A DNA stretch of 7,391 nucleotides from JBIIJL01 sp044233795. Lineage in GTDB: Bacteria > Pseudomonadota > Gammaproteobacteria > Legionellales > Legionellaceae. Shown one piece after another: positions 1 to 6,261 of the stretch. Both the position numbers and the translations under genes were made by a program. The notes under the pieces were generated by a model, which saw only the letters and a program-made list of their open reading frames with translations, did no database searches and was not told the origin of the DNA. Numbering within the stretch: position 1 is the first letter of the stretch; every line of letters begins with the position of its first letter. The DNA lies in the NCBI GenBank assembly GCA_044233795.1, contig JBIIJL010000091.1, forward strand, positions 1 through 7,391, written 5' to 3'.

Positions 1-271
1 GCAAGAGCTCCCTTATACGACGATGGTTGATATTGAATCATTTAAAGATGAAGGCGAACTTTTTCGCATTCATGCGTTGATTTTGGTAGATAAAGAGAGC
101 CATAAACGCATGATTATCGGTGAAAAAGGGCGTAAATTAAAGGAAATGGCGACGAGTGCGCGGCTTGATATGGAAAAGCTCTTGGGTAAAAAAATATTCT
201 TGCATTGTTATTGTAAGGTAAAGTCTGGTTGGTCTGATGATGAACGTTTATTAAAGCAATTTGGTTTATAG
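1..271 (+). CDS. era: GTPase Era, C-terminal part (KH domain), 5' end cut by the window
   Basis: Era is an essential GTPase that binds the 3' end of 16S rRNA and assists 30S subunit maturation; its C-terminal KH domain makes the RNA contact. The reading frame is open from the window edge (first whole codon at position 2), giving about 89 residues. The ATG at 23 is internal, because the residues before it (QELPYTT) match the conserved linker entering the KH domain. The KH signature is clear: IIGEKGRKLKEM contains the GxxG loop as GEKG, followed by the family ending KVKSGWSDDERLLKQFGL. The G domain lies outside the window. recO follows after 22 bp, the arrangement usual in gammaproteobacteria (rnc-era-recO), so the two are probably co-transcribed. 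Confidence 0.95.
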   Translation, partial: QELPYTTMVDIESFKDEGELFRIHALILVDKESHKRMIIGEKGRKLKEMATSARLDMEKLLGKKIFLHCYCKVKSGWSDDERLLKQFGL

Positions 272-293
272 TATTTCACTTAAAAGGCGCTTT

Positions 294-998
294 ATGACGA
301 GGATGGATTCAGCGTTTACCTGGGTCATTCATAAGTACTGGTCGGGTGACAGTAGTGCGCGAGTCATTTTTTTTACCAAAGAGCATGGTCTTGTGAATTG
401 TTTTTACAAAGGTGGTCGTGCCCCTAAAAAGCAAGCATTACTTCAGGCCTTCCTCCCATTGTGGCTTGCCATGGATGTCAAAAATGATGCTCATTTCGTC
501 AGGCATCTTGAAATTGCCAGTACACCATTGATTTTGCCTGCAAGAAATTTATTTGCGGGCCTTTATCTTAACGAGCTACTCTATTTGGCATTGAAACCGC
601 AAGACCCACATCCAAAACTATATGACACTTATCAAGCAGCACTGACCTTGCTTTCTCAGGCCATAGACAAGCTTGAGATTGAGGCGATTCTACGCCGTTT
701 TGAATGGCAATTATTGAGCTCATGTGGTTATCAATTGTCGCTCACTTTTGAAGCACGGACGTTCCGTGCCATTGAACCTCATCTAAATTATCATTTGATA
801 GCTACAGAGGGTTTTATAGAAGCCTCAGAGGGGATTCGTGGGGATCATATTTTAGCTATGGCCGAAGATGACTTGAGTGACCCTAGAGTTTTAAAGGCAC
901 TAAAGCACATCATGCGCCAGGTCATTGCTCATGCAATCGATGGCAAAGAAATTCGGGCAAGACGTCTTTATGCTACGTCAAATAACGGATCATGCTAG
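294..998 (+). CDS. recO: DNA repair protein RecO
   Basis: RecO acts in the RecFOR pathway. It binds single-stranded DNA and RecR, helps load RecA onto SSB-coated gaps, and anneals complementary strands. The 234-residue product fits the family length. Residues 5-75 form the N-terminal OB-fold (AFTWVIHKYWSGDSSARVIFFT, then a basic KGGRAPKKQ stretch suited to DNA binding). The rest is the helical domain, with FAGLYLNELL near 87-96 and RRFEWQLLSSCGY near 134-146. The four-cysteine zinc site found in some RecO proteins is absent, as in the enterobacterial type. ATG 294 is chosen because AAAAGG lies about 6 bases upstream. ATG 303 aligns equally well with homologues but lacks proper spacing to a ribosome-binding site, and TTG 261 would overlap era. 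Confidence 0.93.
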   Translation: MTRMDSAFTWVIHKYWSGDSSARVIFFTKEHGLVNCFYKGGRAPKKQALLQAFLPLWLAMDVKNDAHFVRHLEIASTPLILPARNLFAGLYLNELLYLALKPQDPHPKLYDTYQAALTLLSQAIDKLEIEAILRRFEWQLLSSCGYQLSLTFEARTFRAIEPHLNYHLIATEGFIEASEGIRGDHILAMAEDDLSDPRVLKALKHIMRQVIAHAIDGKEIRARRLYATSNNGSC

Positions 999-1014
999 GT
1001 GAAGTCTCAGAAGT

Positions 1015-1030
1015 TAGTATACTATCGATT
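1015..1030 (+). promoter_or_regulatory. Possible promoter -10 region before pdxJ
   Basis: The 57-bp recO-pdxJ gap contains a 10-bp palindrome, TAGTATACTA (1015-1024), which includes TATACT (1018-1023), close to a sigma-70 -10 box. No good -35 hexamer stands 16-18 bases upstream. The site could be a weak or activated promoter serving pdxJ-korA-korB, or chance in AT-rich DNA. The T-run after it (1029-1035) has no strong GC stem, so it is not read as a terminator. Confidence 0.25.
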
Positions 1031-1055
1031 TTTTTAATTTGTATTAAGGTTTAAG

Positions 1056-1802
1056 ATGAACAAAAAAATCTTACTTGGGGTTAATATTGATCATGTCGCT
1101 ACACTGAGGCAAGCGCGCGGCACGAAGTATCCTGATCCGGTGTATGCGGCACAGGAAGCTGAATCTGCGGGTGCTGATCTTATTACCTTACATATGCGAG
1201 AAGATCTAAGGCATATCCAAGCGCGAGATGTACGCATGATTAAAGAAGTACTTCAAACCCCAATGAATCTAGAATTGGCTGTTACTGATGCAATGCTTGA
1301 TTTTGCAATAGAAATAGCTCCTGAGCACACTTGTCTTGTGCCTGAAAAGCGCGAAGAATTAACGACAGAAGGTGGGCTTGATGTTATCGGGCATTTGCGG
1401 CATGTTGACCGAGCAATTGAGCGACTGCAATCTTTTGGTAGTGAAGTGTCATTGTTTATCGACCCAGATGTCGCACAAATTGATGCTGCTAAAAAAATCG
1501 GCGCCCAAGCGATTGAAATTCACACAGGATGTTATGCGGATGCTCCAAATGAACGATTACAACAAATTGAACTCGCGCGGATTAGACAAGCAGCTCAATA
1601 TGCTGCTAGTCTAAACTTAGTGGTTAACGCAGGACATGGTTTGCATTATCACAATGTTCAACCCATTGCGCGCATCCCCGAATTTCGGGAGTTGAACATT
1701 GGACATGCCATTATCTCCAGAGCTCTTTTTTGTGGATTAAAAGATGCCGTTCGTCACATGCGCCAACTAATGCAGGAAGCAAGAGATGATGCCTTCAACT
1801 GA
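1056..1802 (+). CDS. pdxJ: Pyridoxine 5'-phosphate synthase PdxJ
   Basis: PdxJ is a cytosolic TIM-barrel enzyme. It condenses 1-deoxy-D-xylulose 5-phosphate with 3-amino-2-oxopropyl phosphate to make pyridoxine 5'-phosphate, the last ring-forming step of DXP-dependent vitamin B6 synthesis. At 248 residues it is full length. The N-terminal signature LLGVNIDHVATLRQARGT is intact. The active-site residues known from the E. coli enzyme can be placed: H46 and R48 in LHMREDLRHI, E73 in LELAVT, and H194 in NAGHGLHYHN. LVPEKREELTTEGG and IEIHTGCYAD are further family blocks. The ATG at 1056 follows AAGG at 1046-1049. The 3' end overlaps korA by 17 bp. In E. coli acpS follows pdxJ; here an oxidoreductase does. 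Confidence 0.97.
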   Translation: MNKKILLGVNIDHVATLRQARGTKYPDPVYAAQEAESAGADLITLHMREDLRHIQARDVRMIKEVLQTPMNLELAVTDAMLDFAIEIAPEHTCLVPEKREELTTEGGLDVIGHLRHVDRAIERLQSFGSEVSLFIDPDVAQIDAAKKIGAQAIEIHTGCYADAPNERLQQIELARIRQAAQYAASLNLVVNAGHGLHYHNVQPIARIPEFRELNIGHAIISRALFCGLKDAVRHMRQLMQEARDDAFN

Positions 1803-3603
1803 AGCAATTGTTATTCGTATCACCGGAGATTCAGGTGATGGTGTGCAACTCGTTGGAGAGCAGCTAACCATTACTGCCGCTCTAACAGGACGTGATGTGC
1901 GAACGTTACCTGATTTTCCCGCAGAAATTCGCGCCCCTGCAGGTACGGTGGCGGGAGTGTCAGGGTTCCAATTGGCAATGGCTGAGAAAGCGATTTTTAC
2001 CGCTGGGGAATCATTGGATGTCCTGGTGGCTTTAAATCCCGCAGCGTTAAAAAATTCATTGCAATATCTTCATCAAAATGCACTGCTAATTGTTAATGAA
2101 GACAGTATGTCGGACAAGGATTGGGAAAAAGCCAAATGTAACCCAAGTCTCTTAGAAGACGCCAAAGAGCAATTTCAGGTGCTTTCGTTGCCGTTAATTA
2201 CGCTATCTTTAAAAGCTGTGGAAGGCCTTGCTATTAGTCATGCTGAAGCAAAAAAAACTAAAAATTTATATGTATTAGGTCTTGTCTTGTGGCTCTTTGA
2301 TTTGCCAACCGACTACTGTTTATCGTTTATTGAAAAAAAATTCAAGAAAAAACCACTGATAGCTGAAGCCAATGCGAAGAGTTTACTCGCAGGATACAAC
2401 TACGCGATGACACTCGAGTTGAGTCGGCGCCAATATCATTTAGGACAAGTTTCACGCGAGGAGGGTGAGTATCGGCAATTAACTGGGGTAGAAGCTGTGG
2501 GACTCGCCCTTGCAACACTTGCTGTGAGTCTTAAAGCGCCAATATTTGTTGCAGGCTATCCTATCACACCAGCGTCGGCCATTTTACAAGAATGCGCGCG
2601 TCTTAAAGATTTTGGTATTGAACTTTTTCAAGCAGAAGATGAAATTGCTTCGATTTGTGCATGTATTGGCGCATCATTCGGTGGGACATTGGCTTTATCT
2701 TGTACTTCGGGGCCAGGCCTTGATTTAAAAAGTGAAGGTCTAGGATTAGCTATGGTAAGTGAGTTACCTTTGGTTTTAATCGATGTACAGCGCGCTGGTG
2801 CCTCTACGGGGCTTCCAACCAAAACTTCGCAAAGTGATTTAAACCAAGCGCTTTATGGTCGCCATGGCGAAGCGCCTATTCCTGTTCTCGCCGCCCGGTC
2901 GCCTGCTGATTGCTTTAATACGATTCTTGAAGCATTTTGTATTGCTACCAAATACATGACGCCAGTGACGGTCCTATTGGATGCCTATCTAGCAAATGCT
3001 GCCGAACCTTGGCAGATACCTGCCCCTGATACTATCACCATACCGGCGATTGCCTTTAATCGTTTCTCGAAACCTTTTCAACGTGATGACCACCTAAGTC
3101 GGAGTTGGAACGTTCCTGGTACGCCAGGTTTTATTCATCAGCTTGGTGGACTTGAAAAGCAAGGTGAGGAGGGTCGCGTGAGTTACGATCCTGAAAATCA
3201 TCAACATATGATAAGTCTTAGAGCTGAAAAAATTCAGGGGATCGCGCGCGAGTATTCAGAAACAGTTATTGAAGGAGCCCCCAACGCCTCTATTCTTTTG
3301 GTTGGATGGGGCAGTACCTACGGGAGTCTTAAATCAGCTGTTTGCGCTTTAGCTCATCAAGGGCACGAAGTTGCTTTCCTTCATTTGCGGAATTTAAATC
3401 CATTGCCGCTTGATTTAGGCAGTATTTTAAAGCGATATGGGCGAGTTCTGGTGGCTGAGCTTAATTCAGGGCAATTGTGCGCATTGTTACGAGCTAGGTA
3501 CCTGATTGATGCTCGATTGATAGGTCAAAGTAATGGCCAGCCATTTACCGAAACCAAGTTGATTTCAGCAATTAAGGCGGAGGTGTGTTATGAAACCGTA
3601 TAA
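1786..3603 (+). CDS. korA: 2-oxoacid:acceptor oxidoreductase, fused gamma-alpha subunit (KorA type)
   Basis: This is the large subunit of a TPP-dependent 2-oxoacid:ferredoxin oxidoreductase, probably acting on 2-oxoglutarate. The enzyme oxidatively decarboxylates a 2-oxoacid with CoA and passes electrons to a ferredoxin-like acceptor. The 605 residues show a gamma domain at about 1-200 (GDSGDG at 14-19; RAPAGTVAGVSGFQ near 49-62). The alpha pyrimidine-binding domain follows at about 228-430: YPITP at 258-262, EDE at 284-286, TSGPG at 307-311, and QRAGASTGLPTKTSQSDL from 335. A C-terminal domain has LVGWGSTYGS near 505. No ferredoxin-type cysteine cluster is present. ATG 1786 has AGGA (1774-1777) 8 bases upstream; ATG 1789 is the alternative. 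Substrate assignment (2-oxoglutarate versus pyruvate or branched-chain) is inferred from family resemblance only. Confidence 0.9.
   Translation: MMPSTEAIVIRITGDSGDGVQLVGEQLTITAALTGRDVRTLPDFPAEIRAPAGTVAGVSGFQLAMAEKAIFTAGESLDVLVALNPAALKNSLQYLHQNALLIVNEDSMSDKDWEKAKCNPSLLEDAKEQFQVLSLPLITLSLKAVEGLAISHAEAKKTKNLYVLGLVLWLFDLPTDYCLSFIEKKFKKKPLIAEANAKSLLAGYNYAMTLELSRRQYHLGQVSREEGEYRQLTGVEAVGLALATLAVSLKAPIFVAGYPITPASAILQECARLKDFGIELFQAEDEIASICACIGASFGGTLALSCTSGPGLDLKSEGLGLAMVSELPLVLIDVQRAGASTGLPTKTSQSDLNQALYGRHGEAPIPVLAARSPADCFNTILEAFCIATKYMTPVTVLLDAYLANAAEPWQIPAPDTITIPAIAFNRFSKPFQRDDHLSRSWNVPGTPGFIHQLGGLEKQGEEGRVSYDPENHQHMISLRAEKIQGIAREYSETVIEGAPNASILLVGWGSTYGSLKSAVCALAHQGHEVAFLHLRNLNPLPLDLGSILKRYGRVLVAELNSGQLCALLRARYLIDARLIGQSNGQPFTETKLISAIKAEVCYETV
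3573..3592 (+). promoter_or_regulatory. Strong ribosome-binding site for korB inside the korA end
   Basis: GGAGG at 3579-3583 lies 6 bases before the korB ATG (3590) while korA is still being read; korA stops at 3601-3603. A near-perfect site embedded in the upstream gene's last codons favours coupled, roughly stoichiometric synthesis of the two subunits and fixes the korB start. Confidence 0.75.
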
Positions 3604-4552
3604 CAAAGCTGATTTTGTCAATGATACCGAGGTTCGCTGGTGCCCTGGTTGTGGGGATTATGCAATTTTAGCTGCGTTGCAGCGAACGCTACCTATGTTA
3701 GGCTTGCCCCCTGAAAAACATGTTTTTGTATCAGGCATTGGTTGTGCAGGACGTTTACCCTATTATATGAATACCTATGGTTTTCATACTATTCACGGAC
3801 GTGCCACCGCAGTTGCTACAGGCCTTAAGATGATGCACGATGATTTGTGCGTGTGGGTTATTACCGGTGATGGCGATGCATTAAGTATCGGCGCAAATCA
3901 TTTGGTTCATTGTTTAAGGCGCAATGTAAACGTTAAAATTCTCCTCATCAATAATCAAGTCTATGGTTTAACCAAGGGACAATTCTCACCTACGTCTAAA
4001 AAAGGCCAGATTACTAAAACATCGCCTGAGGGGGTTACCCATCAGCCCATGAATCCACTGACCTTAGCGCTTGCTGCGGGTGCTACTTTTGTTGCACGCG
4101 CCGTGGATAAAAATCCTCAGCATTTGGGGGAAATGATTCAACAAGCATATGAACATCAGGGTGCGTCTTTGATTGAAATTTATCAAGATTGTCATATTTT
4201 TAACGCAGGAGCCTTCGATGCATTTGCTGAAAAAAGTAATCGTGCGAAAGCTACAGTACTATTGAAAGAAGCACAAATACTTCGTTTTGGTGAAAGTGAT
4301 GAGTGGGCGTTAGATCTCGTTGGCGACAGCTTTGAGCGGGTCTCAAGTTTAAGTACACAGTACCTTCATAATTCATCGAATTTTCTTGCTGCAATGCGTT
4401 TGGCAAGCTTATCGTTTCCCCAATATCCAGTGCCGTTGGGTGTCTATTATCAAGAAAAACGCGAGTGTTATCAGCATCAAGCAAATGTGATGAAAACTCA
4501 AAGTGATCTGGCAGATTTGTATCGAAAAAGAGCGAGTTGGCACCAGGGGTGA
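3590..4552 (+). CDS. korB: 2-oxoacid:acceptor oxidoreductase beta subunit (KorB type), TPP and Fe-S binding
   Basis: This is the partner of the fused alpha subunit upstream; the beta subunit carries the TPP-pyrophosphate site and one [4Fe-4S] cluster. In 320 residues one sees VRWCPGCGDY with C18 and C21, C52 in SGIGCAGR, and C201 in IYQDCHIFN, which together are the four expected cluster ligands. The TPP/Mg motif begins at GDGDALSIGANH (93-104) and ends at N121-N122 (LLINNQVYGLTKGQ). The conserved YGFHTIHGRATAVATGLK segment is at 63-80. All key residues are present, so the enzyme should be active. The gene overlaps korA by 14 bp. No ferredoxin gene is visible in the window, so the electron acceptor must be encoded elsewhere. 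A relic IS element begins a few bases after the stop. Confidence 0.92.
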   Translation: MKPYNKADFVNDTEVRWCPGCGDYAILAALQRTLPMLGLPPEKHVFVSGIGCAGRLPYYMNTYGFHTIHGRATAVATGLKMMHDDLCVWVITGDGDALSIGANHLVHCLRRNVNVKILLINNQVYGLTKGQFSPTSKKGQITKTSPEGVTHQPMNPLTLALAAGATFVARAVDKNPQHLGEMIQQAYEHQGASLIEIYQDCHIFNAGAFDAFAEKSNRAKATVLLKEAQILRFGESDEWALDLVGDSFERVSSLSTQYLHNSSNFLAAMRLASLSFPQYPVPLGVYYQEKRECYQHQANVMKTQSDLADLYRKRASWHQG

Positions 4553-4554
4553 TA

Positions 4555-4558
4555 TTAG
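4555..4558. other. Candidate IS insertion boundary after korB
   Basis: IS701-type elements usually duplicate a 4-bp target of the form YTAR. TTAG stands 2 bases after the korB stop, just outside the relic transposase's 3' side. The matching opposite end of the IS is lost, so neither the duplication nor the terminal inverted repeat can be confirmed here. Confidence 0.2.
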
Positions 4559-4573
4559 GGACGTTACCTGGTA

Positions 4574-5116
4574 CTACAGTTGTAATTTAATGGATTGAAT
4601 CGTATTCCTTCGATAATGATAGAATTTAGCTATCGCCTGATGTTTTCTTCTCCAAAATGACCAACTGGAAATCTTTTCTGTGGATTGTTTAATTTTTGAG
4701 TAAAAATAAGTAAAGAATCTTCTTGTTTCTTGAACGGACCAGTCAATCAAGCCAACCCTCGGCGTTCCAGAAAGGAGCGCATCGGATGGTTTTGGGTTTT
4801 TTTTTCAAGCAACTTCACTTCAGTTTGTTTAAGCTCCCAACGTAATTTGGTGAGAAATGCAAGCGCAAGCATTGCAAATGTAATATGACGATACCAGCCT
4901 ACCCAACTACGCACCTGATACTGATCCAAACCAACTTCACCTTTTGCCATTTCAAAACATTCCTCAATGGTCCAACGACTTCCAGCAGCTTTAGCCATAT
5001 CCTGCAGTGACTTGATATTTGGAGCAAATGCAATATAAAAAGCCACGTCAGTTTCATCTTTGATATTTCTTCTGATTAATAACCAACGCTCCCATCCATC
5101 TGGACTATCGGAATTA
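4574..5116 (-). pseudogene. IS701-like transposase remnant, C-terminal part, frameshifted and 5'-truncated
   Basis: On the - strand the frame from about 5116 reads NSDSPDGWERWLLIRRNIKD, then GSRWTIEECFEMAKGEVGLD and QYQVRSWVGWYRHITFAMLA. These are hallmark blocks of the C-terminal catalytic region of IS701-type DDE transposases, including the last acidic catalytic residue. That frame stops at 4747-4749 (ERRGLA). The homology goes on in another frame, through GLIDWSVQETRRFF and WSFWRRKHQAIAKFYHYRR, to a stop at 4574-4576, so a frameshift or small indel lies near 4750. The N-terminal two thirds, with both catalytic aspartates, are missing. Upstream codons 5117-5157 stay open but no longer look like transposase and belong to an inverted-repeat element. 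An apparent GTG start at 5046 is internal. The copy is dead. The family call rests on remembered motifs. Confidence 0.82.
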
Positions 5117-5147
5117 GGGGTGCGACAAGCAACGGAATGAAAAGATA
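5117..5147 (+). repeat. Left arm of 31-bp inverted repeat
   Basis: This arm is the exact reverse complement of 5273-5303. Homology of the relic transposase ends at this arm's outer edge (a proline codon spanning 5116-5118), which marks it as a junction. Confidence 0.9.
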
Positions 5148-5181
5148 CTTTAAGAAGTTATCTTGTTGTAAAATAAGTAAT

Positions 5182-5210
5182 TTAACAATTAATGATTGGT
5201 CTAATATACC
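5182..5210 (+). promoter_or_regulatory. Possible promoter for the phosphotransferase gene, inside the MITE-like element
   Basis: TTAACA (5182-5187, 5 of 6 to the -35 consensus) and TATACC (5205-5210, 4 of 6 to the -10 consensus) are separated by 17 bases in AT-rich DNA. Transcription would cross the right inverted-repeat arm before reaching the coding start at 5333 or 5342. The overlapping TAATAT (5202-5207) is an alternative -10 with a poorer 14-base spacing. This is inference from hexamer matches only. Confidence 0.33.
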
Positions 5211-5272
5211 CTTGCACCAAGATTAAAAAACCGCCTTTATGCATTGCTTTAAAACCATTTTTCACCTTAAAA

Positions 5273-5303
5273 TATCTTTTCATTCCGTTGCTTGTCGCAC
5301 CCC
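5273..5303 (-). repeat. Right arm of 31-bp inverted repeat
   Basis: This arm is the exact reverse complement of 5117-5147. It lies inside an open frame running into the phosphotransferase gene, so a start called at 5192 would wrongly add repeat-derived residues. Confidence 0.9.
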
Positions 5304-5332
5304 ACAATCTACCGTTTATTAGATTAAAGAGT

Positions 5333-6130
5333 ATGCCCATAATGAATAATTCAAACTATCTGTCAGGAGGGCGCGAGAATCAAATTATAAAAATTGGAAA
5401 TACTGTCCATCGCCCAACTGGGAGATGGACAATACAAATACACGAGCTTCTTTTGCATTTACGTCAGAGTGGCTTTTATGCGGCTCCTGAGCCTTTGGGA
5501 TTTGATAAAGAGGGCCGAGAAATAGTCAGTTTTATAGAGGGAGAGGTAAGTAATTACCCTTTGAGTCCTAATGCATCATCAATTAAAGCTTTAGTTTCAG
5601 CTGCTTTATTATTACGTAATTTCCATGATACAACACAAGGTTTTTTGAACAACATCATCGTTGAAAACAACGATTGGCAACTCCCTGCCCGCCAACCTTA
5701 TGAAATTATCTGTCACGGAGATTACGCACCTTATAATACTGTGTTAAATGGAGAAATTTCTGTTGGGATTATTGACTTTGATACATGCCATCCAGGGCCT
5801 CGAGTATGGGATATTGCTTATGCTTTGTATCGATGGTGCCCATTTACAAATCCCCAAAATAAGGATGGATTTGGTTCTATTGAGGAGCAAATAAAAAGAG
5901 CTCGTTTATTTTGTCATTCTTATGGTTTGGCTGATGAAATAAGACTGGGGTTGGCAGATTTAATGGTTGAGCGATTACAGGCGTTGGTAGGCTTTATGTT
6001 TTATCAAGCGAACTTAAGTGATGAAACCAACAAATTAAATATTAAAAATAAACATCATGTGCTTTATTTGGATGATATAAAATATATTAAAAACAATTTG
6101 ATTAAAATCATGTCTGGAATTACTGATTAG
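5333..6130 (+). CDS. APH/choline-kinase-fold phosphotransferase, substrate unknown
   Basis: This 265-residue protein belongs to the aminoglycoside phosphotransferase family (protein-kinase-like fold), which transfers the ATP gamma-phosphate to a small-molecule hydroxyl. The catalytic loop is intact: CHGDYAPYNTVL, with D130 as the expected base and N135. The metal-binding segment IIDFDTCHPGPRVWDIAYAL has D148 and D150. The N-lobe begins LSGGRENQIIKIGNTVHRP. The subgroup is widespread and mostly uncharacterised; resistance to an aminoglycoside or other antibiotic is possible but unproven. The frame is open back to ATG 5192, but residues from there to 5332 are mobile-element sequence and precede the family N-terminus. 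ATG 5333 or ATG 5342 is likelier; AAAGAG at 5326-5331 is spaced better for 5342. The gene stands alone between IS debris and an opposite-strand gene, suggesting acquisition. Confidence 0.82.
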   Translation: MPIMNNSNYLSGGRENQIIKIGNTVHRPTGRWTIQIHELLLHLRQSGFYAAPEPLGFDKEGREIVSFIEGEVSNYPLSPNASSIKALVSAALLLRNFHDTTQGFLNNIIVENNDWQLPARQPYEIICHGDYAPYNTVLNGEISVGIIDFDTCHPGPRVWDIAYALYRWCPFTNPQNKDGFGSIEEQIKRARLFCHSYGLADEIRLGLADLMVERLQALVGFMFYQANLSDETNKLNIKNKHHVLYLDDIKYIKNNLIKIMSGITD

Positions 6131-6261
6131 CAATCCTCAAGTCGGTTAGTCGTTCTATTGCTCCCCACGGGCCATATACAGTACATCATCAATAGATGGC
6201 GCTCATTTTAAAAGATATTGCGTATATCAGTATCATTTTTAGGCTGAGCTCATCAGTAGAG
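6131..6261. other. Convergent intergenic region, no gene recognised
   Basis: This 131-bp gap lies between two convergent genes. It holds no hairpin with a U-run good enough to call a terminator. On the - strand short open stretches occur (one reads IDDVLYMARGEQ before a stop near 6157), which could be decayed coding sequence, but I cannot assign it to a family. Confidence 0.4.

Larger units (their letters stand above)
5117..5303. mobile_element. 187-bp MITE-like element with perfect 31-bp terminal inverted repeats
   Basis: The segment starts GGGGTGCGACAAGCAACGGA and ends with the exact reverse complement (CTTGTCGCACCCC). The two 31-bp arms match base for base, and the match continues inward as a further TTTAAG after one mismatch. 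The 125-bp interior is AT-rich and holds no gene of its own. Terminal repeats starting with a G-run, a short non-coding core and a neighbouring dead IS are what one expects of a miniature inverted-repeat element or an internally deleted IS. The left flank is IS701-like transposase sequence; the right flank is not. No convincing target duplication is visible (AATTA to the left, ACAAT to the right), so a later rearrangement at one side is likely. An inverted duplication without transposition is the alternative. Confidence 0.6.

Noticed and set aside
261..293. TTG 261 as the recO start
   Set aside because: It would overlap era, adds residues not seen in RecO, and lacks the AAAAGG spacing that ATG 294 has.
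1372..1614. 80-residue + strand open frame inside pdxJ
   Set aside because: It is a shadow frame within a well-conserved gene, with no homology signal.
2546..2822. Short open frames on both strands inside korA
   Set aside because: They are overprints of the conserved alpha-subunit core, with no independent signals.
4251..4484. 77-residue - strand open frame antisense to korB
   Set aside because: It is a shadow of the korB C-terminal coding region with no recognisable protein features.
4542..4572. Terminator after korB (ACCAGG/CCTGGT)
   Set aside because: The stem is 6 bp with a 19-base loop and no U-run, and it straddles the stop codon and the IS junction.
4747..5046. A stand-alone 99-residue gene starting at GTG 5046
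   Set aside because: It is the middle of a transposase remnant; homology extends on both sides, so neither its start nor its stop is the native one.
5192..5332. N-terminal extension of the phosphotransferase from ATG 5192
   Set aside because: The encoded residues come from the inverted-repeat element and precede the family's normal N-terminus; no ribosome-binding site stands before 5192.
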